The notes beneath the pieces are model-generated. The model made no database searches. It was not told the DNA's origin and was given only the letters and a program-made list of their open reading frames with translations. Positions 1 to 9,603 of a DNA stretch of 64,000 bases are shown piece after piece. Numbering within the stretch: the stretch's first letter is position 1; each line of letters starts with the position of its first letter. Source of the stretch: Taxillus chinensis (taxonomy: Eukaryota > Streptophyta > Magnoliopsida > Santalales > Loranthaceae); the NCBI GenBank assembly GCA_023512835.1, contig CM042087.1, positions 4,622,021 to 4,686,020 of the forward strand, read 5' to 3'. The translations under genes and the position numbers were made by a program.

Positions 1-705
1 GTCAAATTTTTAAAGGATCTGCTGTCCAAGAGGAGAAGCTACACTGATTGTGAGATAGTGGCTCTCACAAATGACATCAGTGCAGTGGTGCAGCATAAGC
101 TACCACCCAAGCTTAAAGATCCGGGTAGTTTCACTCTGACCTGCACCATTGGCACCTCGCAATTGGAGCAAGCCCTATGTGATTTAGGGGCGAGTATAAA
201 TCTGATGCCAATGTCCATCTATCGGTGACTGGGCTTGACTGGAATAAAGCCCACTTCCATATCTTTACAATTTGATGATCGCTCGATAGGAAAGCCGGCG
301 GGCATCATTGAAGATGTTTTAATCAAGGTGGATCGCTTTATCTTCCCAGTGGACTTTGTTGTTTTGGAAATGGAGGAAGATAAAGGTGTCCAACTGATTC
401 TTGGAAGGCCATTCCTGAGTACCAGAAGGGCCTTGATCGATGTAAACTCAGGGGAGTTGACACTGCGTGTGGATGAAGACGCAGTGGTGTTCAACATGGA
501 GCGTTCGATGCGCAAGGCGAATGATCATTCCAGCTGCTATTGGATTGATCAGATTGCTGAATTCATAGACAGCTACTTCGAAGAGAGCTTGATCACTGAA
601 AGCTTGGATCACGAATTGCAGCAAGTGGATTTTGCTGAGGCGGAACCGGAAGAAACTTATGAAGTGCTGGAAGACCCAGTGAGCAAGCGGCGTCCCTCAA
701 TCTGA
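1..705 (+). pseudogene. Element A aspartic protease region (broken)
   Basis: Frame 1 is open from the first base and continues left of the window. The retropepsin active site appears as CDLGASINLMP at about 178-213, and the second conserved block as LILGRPFLSTRRALIDV at about 394-444. The enzyme would cleave the Gag-Pol polyprotein inside the virus-like particle. A TGA at 226-228 interrupts the domain just after the active site, and another TGA at 703-705 separates it from RT without a change of frame. The family match rests on the motif pair and on the downstream RT. Confidence 0.85.
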
Positions 706-1875
706 ATCCTCAGCAATCTCGGAACCCTTGCCAGTTCTGAAGGAACTCCCGAACATCTGAGGTACGAGTTTTTGGATACACAAGGGCATTACCCTGTGAT
801 AGTAGCTGCGTCCTTAACAGTAGAAGAAACCAGACAGCTACTAGAAGTCTTAAGGGAGCATAAGCAGGCCCTGGGGTGGTCTCTGGATGATATAAAAGGT
901 ATAAGTCCAGCAGTTTACATGCACAAGATACTGATGGAGGAGTCTTATACTCCTACTGTAGAGCGCCAACGCAGGCTCAATCCTGCAATGAAGGAAGTTG
1001 TTGGCAAGGAGATTCTAAAGTGGAGGAAAGCGGGCATCATATATGCCATTTCAGATAGCTCCTGGGTTAGTCTAGTGCAAGTGGTTCCCAAGAAGGGCGG
1101 CATGACAGTGGTACGCAATGAGAAGAACGAGCTCATTCCATCCAGTACAGTGACCGGGTGGCGCGTGTGCATCGATTACCGCAAGTTGAATAACGCCACT
1201 CGTAAGGACCACTTTCCGTTACCTTTCATTGATCAAATGCTTGATCGGTTAGCTGGCTACCCGTATTATTGTTTTCTGGACGGTTATTCCGGATAGAACC
1301 AGATAGCAGTTGCCCCGGAGGATCAAGAGAAGACTACATTCACGTGCCCTTTTGGCACGTATGCTTTCAGCATTATGCCATTTGGTCTCTGCAACGCACC
1401 TTCTATTTTCCAGAGGTGTATGATGGCAATCTTTCAAGGGTTGGTGGAGGACATTATGGAAGTCTTTATGGATGACTTCTCGGTATTTGGTTCATCTTTT
1501 TCCATCTGCCTCAGAAATCTGGAAACCGTGTTGATCTGATGCAAGGAAAAGGACCTGGTCTTGAACTGGGAGAAGTGTCACTTTATGGTCAAGGAAGGAG
1601 TCGTCCTTGGGCATAGAGTGTCCGTAGCTGGGTTGGAAGTAGATAGAGCAAAGATCTCCACCATTGAGAGTCTACCTCCTCCCACCAATGTGAAGGGCAT
1701 CCTGAGCTTTCTGGGTCATGCAGGGTTTTATCGGCGGTTCATCAAAGATTTCTCAAAAATTGCCAAGCCCCTAAGCATGCTTTTAGAGAAGGATGTTCCT
1801 TTCATATTTTCTGAAGACTGCCTTCAGGCCTTTACAGAGCTTGAAAGAGAAGCTCGGTTCAAAGACCGGTGATAG
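706..1875 (+). pseudogene. Element A reverse transcriptase (broken)
   Basis: This copies element RNA into DNA in the particle. The same frame as the protease continues through the RT fingers (WRVCIDYRKLNNATRKDHFP, about 1159-1218), the palm (LPFIDQMLDRLAGYPYYCFLDGYSG without the full block being quoted) and the catalytic FMDDFSVFG near 1466-1492. The thumb/connection is recognised by GFYRRFIKDFSKIAKPL near 1723-1773. In-frame stops occur at 1294-1296 (TAG) and 1537-1539 (TGA). A frameshift near 1855-1870 moves the reading frame for RNase H. The two catalytic Asp codons are intact. Confidence 0.88.
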
Positions 1876-2290
1876 TAGCTCCAGACTGGTCGTAACCCTT
1901 TGAGCTGATGTGTGATGCGAGTGACTTTGCAGTCGGAGCGGTGCTTGGGCAGAAACGGGACAAGGTTTTCAGGGCAATATATTATGCCAGTCGCACACTC
2001 AATGAGGCCCAGCTCAATTACACTACTACAGAGAAGGAGTTACTTGCTGTGGTGTTTGCTTGTGATAAGTTTTGGTCATATCTTTTGGGCACTAAGGTCA
2101 TTGTTTACACCGACCACGCTGCCTTGAGATACTTGTTCAGCGAGAAGGATGCAAAACCCAGGTTGATCAGATGGGTTTTGTTACTGCAAGAGTTTGATCT
2201 GGAGATTAAAGACTTGAAGGGGACTTCCAACACTGTGGCAGACCATTTGTCAAGGCTGGAGCTAGGGGAAGGTAGTGCTCAAGGTGCTAC
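1866..2290 (+). pseudogene. Element A RNase H domain
   Basis: A frame shifted relative to RT encodes the gypsy-type RNase H, which removes the RNA strand during reverse transcription. Visible blocks are [15 protein letters not shown] (first catalytic Asp, about 1908-1950), [19 protein letters not shown] (catalytic Glu, about 2028-2085), [10 protein letters not shown] (about 2106-2135) and VADHLSRLE (about 2238-2264). A TAA near 1890 lies at the start of the domain. From 1908 the frame is open straight through into integrase. Confidence 0.88.
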
Positions 2291-3330
2291 TATTTCTGAC
2301 ACCTTCCCTGATGAGCAGCTCTTTGTAGCTGAAGCGAAGAAGCCATGGTTTGCTGATATAGTGAACTACCATGCATGTGAATATGTACCTACCGAGTTTA
2401 CTTATCAGGAAAAGAAGAGGTTCCTCTTTGATGCAAGAAGATACATTTGGGATGAGCCTATCCTCTACAGGCAATGTGCTGATCAGTTCATCAGAAAATG
2501 TGTGTCAGAAGAGGAAGTGCACAGCATACTGAAGCATTGTCATTCATCTAACTATGCTGGCCATTTAGGAGTGCAAAGAACGGTGGCAAAGATCCTACAA
2601 AGCGGGTTTTATTGGCCAACCATGTTTAAGGACACATACACCTTTGTTAAGTCATGTGATCAGTGTCAAAGAACAGGAGGAATTGCATGGAAGCAAGAGA
2701 TGCCCCAAACTGGCATTACGCCAATAGAACTTTTTGACATATGGGGAATCAATTTCATGGGACCTTTCCCACCATCAGATGGGTTTTCTTACATCCTTCT
2801 GGCTGTTGATTACCTCTCGAAGTGGGTTGAAGCTATACCCACTAGGAAGAATGATGCTCAAGTGGTTACCAAGTTCCTTCGCCGCAACATATTCAGTAGG
2901 TTTGGAACACCTAGAGCAATTATCAGTGATGAAGGGAGTCATTTCTGCAATAAGCTTTTCGACAAGCTCTTAAACAAATATGGAGTTCAACATAGGTGCA
3001 CCTTAGCCTATAAGAGTGCTAAGTTAAGCCGTACAAGGAGAGGTCTAAGCTCGACATGATAAGAAGATCAGCCCCCTCTTTGTTGAATTGAACACCGGGC
3101 AAGAAGGTGCTTCTCTTTAATTCTAGAATTAAACTCTTCCCTGGGAAGCTGCGATCTAAGTGGATGGGGCCTTTCACTTTTACAAAGGTTTTCCCATATG
3201 GCAGTTTTGAACTCTAATCAACCTCTGGGCAAATATTCAAAGTAAATGGTTAGCGTATGAAGCCATACTACATTCAGGACCATGTTAAGGAGGTTGATCA
3301 TTTCACTCTGAGCACAACTTGACAGAGGGG
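2291..3330 (+). pseudogene. Element A integrase, internally deleted and catalytically altered
   Basis: Integrase inserts the cDNA into the chromosome. The HHCC zinc-binding region is clear ([17 protein letters not shown] at about 2520-2570, SCDQC near 2658). The core begins with WGINFMGPF, so the usual first catalytic Asp is Asn (codon AAT at 2751-2753). The second Asp is present in IISDEGSHF near 2919-2945. The part with the catalytic Glu is missing: the frame runs from about 3010 into sequence belonging near the C-terminal end. The C-terminal [12 protein letters not shown] block is visible, frameshifted, at about 3130-3165. This is a deletion of several hundred bases plus a catalytic substitution. 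Confidence 0.85.
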
Positions 3331-3758
3331 ACGGTCAAGCTAAAGACCTAAACTCAGCGCTTCATGGGAGGCAACCCATGGTGATTTCTTTTCCTTGCTA
3401 TTTTATTTTATTTTATTTTATTTTAACCCATAGTCTGTAGGGAGTGCATATCTGCTTTGTTTTAATTTTATGTGTAGCATTTGAACCAGGGCCTAGACCC
3501 ATATTTCTTTGATGGAGCTTATTTCTACTTGGGTTTACTTGGGCCTGTGTATCAGAACTTTAGATAAATATTCTAAGGCCCAAATCCAAGCCCAGTTGAA
3601 TTGAATCAGAGGGGCCCACTCCAATCTATTGCCAAACCAAGGAGATGAAGTTATGGATTATAAGATGGTATTTTGGGCCCACTAACTGACACGTTTTTGG
3701 TCCTTGGGAGATGGGCTTCCAGCTTATCAAATTTCAGAGCATTTGGAGGGAATTAGAG
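3331..3758 (+). other. Element A spacer between pol and env-like ORF
   Basis: No coding potential is seen. The segment opens with the conserved post-pol block of Athila elements (GGGAGGCAACCCA near 3366) followed by short TTTTA repeats at about 3400-3425. The remainder is unstructured AT-rich sequence. Confidence 0.6.
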
Positions 3759-4180
3759 GTGAAAAAGGCTTGCACGCCAAAACAGCCTTTTCACATGCAC
3801 ATGTATAATGGATCTACAGTTCATACGTGACCTACTGGTGCAATTTGGACAAAAAAGGCCCTGACTGTGAAAAGGCTTTTCGCGTGCACAAGGTAGGATG
3901 GTCCAATCGATCTGAAACTTTGCACAAAGGCAACTGGCATCTTCTAGACCATTCTAAGACCTGCCCGTGAAAACTCTTTTCGCGTGTACAAGGATAGATG
4001 CGTCTTTTCGCTCTCAAATTTTGGTGGAAGACATCTGGAAGTGTCTAGATTCATCCAAGCCCTGCCAGTGAAATCACGCTTTTCACGTGCACACCTACCT
4101 TTGGCCAATCAGTCTGAAATTTCGGTGGGAGCTAGCTGGCATCTTCTAGAGTCTTGTTTGTTCTACACGTGAAAATGATG
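3759..4180. repeat. About 101 bp tandem repeat upstream of the env-like ORF
   Basis: Four degenerate units start at about 3759, 3867, 3967 and 4068, with a fifth start at 4169, giving spacings of 108, 100, 101 and 101 bp. Each unit opens with GTGAAA followed by a CTTTTCxCGTGxACA-like core and contains a CTGAAA/CATCTTCTAGA-like middle. The array ends about 50 bp before a TATA box. It is direct sequence evidence; its role as promoter-proximal repeats is inference. Confidence 0.75.
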
Positions 4181-4228
4181 GAGCACTTTAAGAGGGTCAT
4201 TTTCGTCATTTACCCTTGTGGCGAATCT

Positions 4229-4238
4229 CTATAAATAG
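4229..4238 (+). promoter_or_regulatory. TATA box before the env-like ORF of element A
   Basis: CTATAAATAG lies about 90 bp upstream of the ATG at 4319 in an otherwise ordinary stretch, immediately after the 101 bp repeats. It is a perfect plant TATA consensus. It suggests the env-like ORF has or had its own transcript rather than relying only on splicing of the genomic RNA. SIRE element D has a matching arrangement at 58744. Confidence 0.55.
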
Positions 4239-4318
4239 GGAGGGGTTCCAAGCTTCAAACTCACATCTCATACTTTCCTCTTTCTTCCCGCTGAGAGCAA
4301 ATTCCTTTCTGGTTAATC

Positions 4319-5729
4319 ATGGTGCACACAAGGAGAGCCCGCCAAGGAGAAGGCAGTCCTGAAGCCTCCGCCACCTCTATACCTTCAGCATTGAGGGATG
4401 CCGACACTATTTTCGTGGGGAATGTGCTTGATTGGAAGATCCTGGAGTCCTCCACACTTGACTGGACTGAAGAAGTTATGACCAAGCTGCAAGCTTTGGG
4501 ACTGAGAAGGTTAGTATGCGCTCACAGTGATCTATATTACCCTGCCATGTTAGACCTTTAATTCAGTCTATGTCAATGAGGAAGATGATGAGATAATTGG
4601 GGAGGTTTAAGGTGTTTTAATTTCTATTTCCCCTGCTATGTTGAGAGACTGCTTTGATCTTCCAAATCCCATGCATGCAATGCCTGCGTTGAACTTAGGA
4701 GATTATGGTAGAGCTTTACAGTATAATAAGGAATTTGGGAAACGTCGGCAATTTACTAAAAACGGATTTCATGGGAAATACCGTTGCCTTGCCAATTTGG
4801 TAGGGAGGTGCTTCTGTTACAAACTAGTGGTGTAGACTCAGGTCCCTAAGTCCCATTTGGAGTTTATGTTTTGCATTGATCGTCAGTTACACATTGATTG
4901 GGCTGCTGAAATTTTTAAACTGTGGAAACAGAACATTCACAAATGTTTATATGGTCGACTACTTAGCATGCTTCTGCAATATCAATATGGTCATCTTAGT
5001 GCTCAAGTAGTTCCCACTGTTTTCCCGGATAACCTGCGGTTACGAGTTGTCCATCCAGAGGGTGCTTTAGGCGTTAGTTACAAGGGCAAATGGGGAGATA
5101 GTATCCACGTCGCTCCACAGCCTTCACGTCACAGCGTACATATGGAGCGACCCACCGAGCAGTTTAGGGACACCTCTACTCCCATGAATGCCGGTCGACA
5201 GCACATCTTTCAGCTGACTGCCATGTACATGCAGTTCAATGTTCACAAGGAGGAAGTCTATAATTTCTTCCAAGGCTTCAATGGCCAAGTTATCAGTGAA
5301 GCTGATGTTCTTAACTGGGCCTTCACTAATGGCCACATCACAAGACTTCAGCTGGATGAGTTACTCGAGTACATCGCTCAAGACCAACAAGCAACATCTC
5401 GTCCATCTGCCCGACCATGGGAAGCCCCGGAACCAACTCCTGCTGCTTCTTATGAAGATTTATGGAGGCAAACTGCTCAACTCCAAGAGGCACAGGCGGA
5501 AACCGTCCAGGAGATCAGGCTGCTGAAGAAAAATCAAACTCTCATCCTCAAGGAACAGAAGGAAGTCAAAGGTCTACTTGGTAAGATCTGGAAGGCCCTA
5601 GGGAAGAAGAAGAAGAAGAAAACTCCTACACCTCCTGTGGAGGATCCAATTGACGCACCGTCACCTCCAGTGCAGCAGCACGCTGTACATAGCGAAGAGA
5701 CACTGGAGTACCCACAGTATCCGCAATAG
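4319..5729 (+). pseudogene. Env-like ORF of element A, N-terminal transposon-protein domain and coiled coil
   Basis: The ORF starts with MVHTRRARQGEG. A frameshift at about 4550-4560 moves it to the frame used up to 6608; in-frame stops are at 4607, 4833 and 5727. The N-terminal part has order-conserved similarity to the env-position ORF of SIRE element D: FHGKYRCLANLVGRC here against FQGRYRCMATILSRC there, and HIDWAAEIFKLW against PIDWGTFLFRLL. It resembles the family annotated in plant genomes as putative plant transposon protein. Residues from about 5450 to 5620 form a Gln/Glu/Lys-rich predicted coiled coil ending in a poly-Lys stretch, then a Pro-rich linker. No signal peptide or membrane segment is evident, so calling it an envelope protein is positional only. 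Confidence 0.7.
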
Positions 5730-6608
5730 GCTGAGCCCTACGCCGCTTCACCCTTTCCTCCAGCAACTCCTGTTTATTTCACACCACCAGCAGGGCCCAG
5801 CTCTTTACAGGCCCTAGTTCCCTTAATCCAGCCGTTGCAATGGTGGTCTGGCGCGTCATCAGAAGCTCCCCAGGCAGATAACCTAGGGGAGCCCATCTAT
5901 ATTCATCTTCATCCGGCCCTCTCCACTGTTGATGTCATGGCTGCTTTTCAGCAGTTTACGTATGGAGACACCTTGCAAGCGCATTTTACGCGTGATTCAG
6001 AAGTCTTCACGTCATCTTATTTGCAGCATATCCTAGCTGATGAGTATTTATCTTCCGATGACGTTGACTTATTCTGTCGTACGATGCGACACGTGGTGGA
6101 GGCCGAGCCCAACGACTACCCTATGGCTTAGTACACTTCTATCATGCTGTGTGAGATATATGAGCAGCCGTTAGAGGAGCACGTTTTCCGCTGGCGGATG
6201 AATGGAGCAGCAGAAGGACATCGCTCTTGGCACCAGGTCCATGAGGTTCTTATACCGGTCCTCCTTGATCGACACTTTGTACTCTTGCAGTTGGACCTGA
6301 GTGTGGGCCATGCCGTCCTTTATGACCCGAGCCAAGCCCATGGTTTCTTGAAAAAAATCAAAAATGCACTCCGCAAAGAAGGGCTGTTGACATCCAAGTT
6401 TCCTCTGGTGCACTTCAATGAAATGGAGCTTCCCTAACAACCTGATCAATTCAGTTGTGGGATTTTTGTCTGCTATTATTTGACAGCTCTGTTGCAGCAT
6501 AAGGATACTTGGGCGCTCACAAGAGAAACATCGGGTGACTTTGTCGCACGTCTTAGAAGAATGGTGGCCCATGTTATCTTCTACTACAGCGTCCCCACCA
6601 ACCGGTAA
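5730..6608 (+). pseudogene. Ulp1/C48-like cysteine protease domain at the end of the env-like ORF
   Basis: The same frame continues past the TAG at 5727, through TAG 6129 and TAA 6435, to a final TAA at 6606. The last 200 residues fit the C48 (Ulp1/SENP) fold pattern: a YLSSDDVDLF helix near 6045, then VLIPVLLDRHFVLLQLDL with the candidate catalytic His at 6273-6275, LYDPSQ with the candidate Asp at 6324-6326, and QFSCGIFVCYYL with the candidate Cys at 6456-6458. Family members cleave SUMO-like modifiers, and plant CACTA and Mutator elements are known to carry such domains. Here it sits downstream of an Athila pol. The usual HW is HF. The triad survives although three stops interrupt the ORF. 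Confidence 0.72.
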
Positions 6609-7587
6609 TGGTCTTCTCCCTTTTTCCTTTTCCCATGCTCTGAGGGCATCGCATCGTTTAAGTGTGTGTGTGGGGGGGGGGGGTTCCCTTGAACCGGTTG
6701 CTTGTTTGTTTGCATGCATGCTTTAATTTTATGTTATGTTTTTGCTGTTGATGTATGTTTTTCCTGTGAGGTGCATGGCTACCAAGGTATGCAAATTCTG
6801 GTTAACTATATTGACCACCTTAGTAACTTGTTGTGATATAGATGTTTCAATCGTTAAGGTGTGTTAGAAGTTAGTTGAGCATGTCTTTACTTTTTGTATG
6901 ATATCACCATGATTTTGGAGCTGACATTTAAATAGTAAGCTGAGCATGTTATGTTAGGATGAGCTTTGTAAACACTAAAGTTGAGTGCAGAATAGGCATA
7001 TACTTTTTGAGAGCACCATTATCTTGCCTTTAAGTGTATTTTATGGGTTATTGGGTTACCAATTTGCCCTTAATGTTCATTACTAGCTATTTAATGGTTG
7101 GAGTTACTTAGGCATAAGAAAGTACTTGTTCGTGGCTCAGTGTTTAGTGTATGGTGTTAGTGATTCAAGTATTTCAGCTTAGCTTTGTTTAAAATATATA
7201 TATATATCTGCTTATATGCAACAAAGGGTTGTGTGAGGAAAATAGCATAGTGAATAATCCATCAAGGGAGAGCATAAAATGTAACCTTGTAAGGTTATTA
7301 TTTAAAAGAAGTATGGTTAAACAAAAAAAAAAAAAAACAAAACAAAAAAAAACAAAAAAAAAAGTTTTGCAGAATAAAAGCCATACTGGCTCAGTTGTGT
7401 TTATGTAGAATGTTGAGCTCACTTCTTTGGCTCAAGATGTGTTTTATCAGTCATTAGAGTAGAGTGTGCGTTCATTGAGTAAAGCAAAGTGTATGAGGTG
7501 CAAAAAAGTATACTAGAGGGTGTGTTTTCCTTGACGAGCACAATGGGGATCTCTCATGTTTACGTGGCAAAAACTTAATCAATAGCT
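6609..7587 (+). other. Element A 3' non-coding region with poly-G tract
   Basis: No coding sequence is seen. A GT repeat running into a 12-base G run at about 6661-6684 resembles the purine-rich tract that precedes the 3' LTR of Athila elements. The following sequence is AT-rich and contains an A-rich low-complexity patch (7321-7361). A recognisable LTR start was not found, and the element is cut at about 7588. Confidence 0.5.
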
Positions 7588-8312
7588 AGTATGAATAGGT
7601 TTTATTCAACGTAAATAAATATGACAGCATACAAACCACAAGGGCAAACACAACTATTTCCACAGCCACACAGGCTCCACGGCCACATAGGCCCACGTCC
7701 ATAGCCACACAGGCCCACAATCAGCCACATAGGCCCACAATCAGCCACACAGGCTCACAACCAGCCACACAGGCTCCACAATCAACCACATAAGCTCACA
7801 ACCAACCACACAGGCATACAATCAAACACATAATATGCATCTCAACCACACAGGCATAAAATCAAACACATAGCATGCGTTTCAGCCACACAGGCATATA
7901 ATCAAACACGTAACATGCGTCTCAGCCACATAGGCATAAAATCAAATATATTCCCCCCTGGAAACCTCAAGGTTTCCCCACGTGAACCTACAACGGAACG
8001 AAGCCTAACGAACAACACAGACATTCCCAACGGCCTCTAAGACCCACTGCCACGCAACGAACCCCAAGAGTTCACACCAAACAAATTATGCCATTGAAGG
8101 CCAACATCCATATAGGAGATCACACCTATATGGATTTACAGATATATAATATAACAACGACAATACTCTACAAAATCATTCACCACAGGGCCTAACCCCG
8201 GAATGGGTACTAGAAGAGACAGAACCCCAACCTCAAAAGGTTTCTCCTTGCTCTTGCTCCCACGCTAGACGCCGTCCACCCACGCGAATCACCACAGTAG
8301 CAACGATCAGGA

Positions 8313-8343
<31 letters not shown>

Positions 8344-8706
8344 GTGATGGTTGGCGGAAAGAAACCCTAAATCTAAAACAAAGAGACCTCCACCTCCTTA
8401 TATAGACACCTCACTTATCAAAACGATGTAGTTTTGATAAGTGAAACCCAACACTAAAATGACGTAGTTTTGATAAATGAAATCCCATCATCAAAACGAC
8501 GTTGTTTTGATAAATCAAATCCCACCATCAAAATGACGTAGTTTTGATAAAGGGAACATGCCACAACCTTCCTGCATCCACACAGGACAAAATACCCACA
8601 ATTTAAGCCAATGTGTGTGGAAATAAAACTCCCTAAAACCTAACAATTGCCACCCCAAAAGGCAAAACTGTGACTAACTCCACATCCCAAAACATGGGTC
8701 ATTACA
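7588..8706 (-). repeat. T1 3' LTR, truncated
   Basis: It matches 40252-41379 closely, starting on the minus strand with TGTAATGACCC at 8706. It contains four near-palindromic ACGT motifs (8416-8549), a TATA element at 8399-8405, a CT microsatellite (about 8312-8342), and a run of 20 bp CACAxxCAGCCACACAGGC units (about 7660-7960). Similarity to the other LTR ends abruptly at 7588, where element A sequence begins. Confidence 0.9.
8416..8549. promoter_or_regulatory. Four ACGT palindromes upstream of the T1 LTR TATA box
   Basis: Near-palindromes of the form ATCAAAACGACGTxGTTTTGAT occur at 8416-8439, 8456-8475, 8488-8512 and 8526-8549, joined by similar TGAAATCCCA linkers. On the minus strand they end about 10 bp before the TATA element (8399-8405). 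The ACGT core is the type bound by plant bZIP factors. The same set is in the other LTR (41089-41222). The enhancer role is inferred. Confidence 0.6.
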
Positions 8707-8722
8707 TCCTCTCCCCCTTAAG
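8707..8722 (-). other. T1 polypurine tract
   Basis: On the minus strand CTTAAGGGGGAGAGGA directly abuts the LTR start TGTAATGACC at 8706, as expected for plus-strand priming of reverse transcription. It fixes the inner edge of the 3' LTR. Confidence 0.85.
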
Positions 8723-9055
8723 ACTTTTCGTCCTCGAAAGGAAACAACATGAAAGGAATAACCAACACATGCTACCCATTTGCAGAACGGCAAGCCACAA
8801 CAACCCAAATGGGTCATATACCGCACACAGCATATAATAGGACATACGTCCGCAAACTCAACAAAGCACCACCACAATTCATAACCACATGCATCACAAT
8901 GCATATAACACATACCCGCATGGCACAAATACACATCTCAAAACACATCTCAAATCTAAATACATGTCTAAAGCACAATACAAATACATCAGATTATGAA
9001 CAACTAATACAGGAAAGCATGTCACTATCCCTTGGCCAACAGCCACCTCCCACCC

Positions 9056-9431
9056 TTAAGATTGCTCGTCCTCAAACAACTGTGGGTGTTGCTCACGCAT
9101 TATGGACTCACGTTCCCATGTCTCCTCCTCAATACCACGGTGCTGCCACAGCACGTGAACCAAAGGAATAGCACGACTACGCAAAAGTTTCTCCGGCTGA
9201 TCTAGTATACAGACAGAGGCCTCAACAACGGACATGTCATGCTCAATATCCAACGTCCCCCAATCGATCACATGAGTGGGATCAAGATGATACTTCCTCA
9301 ACTGAGATACATGGAACACATTGTGTACCTGACTCAACCGCGGTGGCAATGCTAACCGGTAGGCCACTGGCCCCACACGAGCCATAACCTCAAAAGGACT
9401 AATAAACCACAGAGATAGCTTGGAACCTCTC
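9056..9431 (-). pseudogene. T1 integrase C-terminus and chromodomain
   Basis: The ORF 9385-9056 encodes the end of integrase ([19 protein letters not shown]) followed by a chromodomain-like segment (VLWQHRGIEEETWERESIM) and a stop at 9056. The segment ILDQPEKLLRSRAIPLVHVLW followed by WERE is the type II chromodomain pattern of Tekay/Del elements, which lacks some of the aromatic cage residues. It would direct integration to heterochromatin. Its upstream join to integrase is broken by a 172 bp tandem duplication. Confidence 0.85.
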
Positions 9432-9603
9432 CCAATCGATCACATGAGTGGGATCAAGATGATACTTCCTCAACTAAGATACATGGAACACATTGTGTAC
9501 CTGACTCAACCGCGGTGGCAATGCTAACCGGTAGGCCACTGGCCCCACACGAGCCATAACCTCAAAAGGACTAATAAACCACGGAGATAGCTTGGAACCT
9601 CTC
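9260..9603. repeat. 172 bp tandem duplication inside T1 integrase
   Basis: 9260-9431 is repeated at 9432-9603 with only about two differences (CAACTGAG against CAACTAAG, CCACAGAG against CCACGGAG). Because 172 is not a multiple of three, it shifts the reading frame between the integrase core and the chromodomain. The near identity shows it arose late, after T1 inserted. Confidence 0.9.

Larger units (their letters stand above)
1..7587 (+). mobile_element. Athila-like Ty3/gypsy element A, 3' part
   Basis: The window opens inside the polyprotein of a Ty3/gypsy retrotransposon. Domain order is protease, RT, RNase H, integrase, then a long non-coding stretch and an env-position ORF. This order, the FMDDF form of the RT active site, and the short conserved block after integrase (a GGGAGGCAACCCA sequence near 3366-3379) are typical of the Athila group. 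Gag and the 5' LTR lie left of the window. The right end is cut at about 7588, where a truncated Tekay LTR begins, and no 3' LTR of A can be recognised. The element is dead: it has several stops, a frameshift, an integrase deletion and a lost catalytic Asp. Confidence 0.85.

Noticed and set aside
6171..6719. 182-codon minus-strand ORF
   Set aside because: Antisense shadow of the C48-like domain, which has better-supported motifs on the plus strand.
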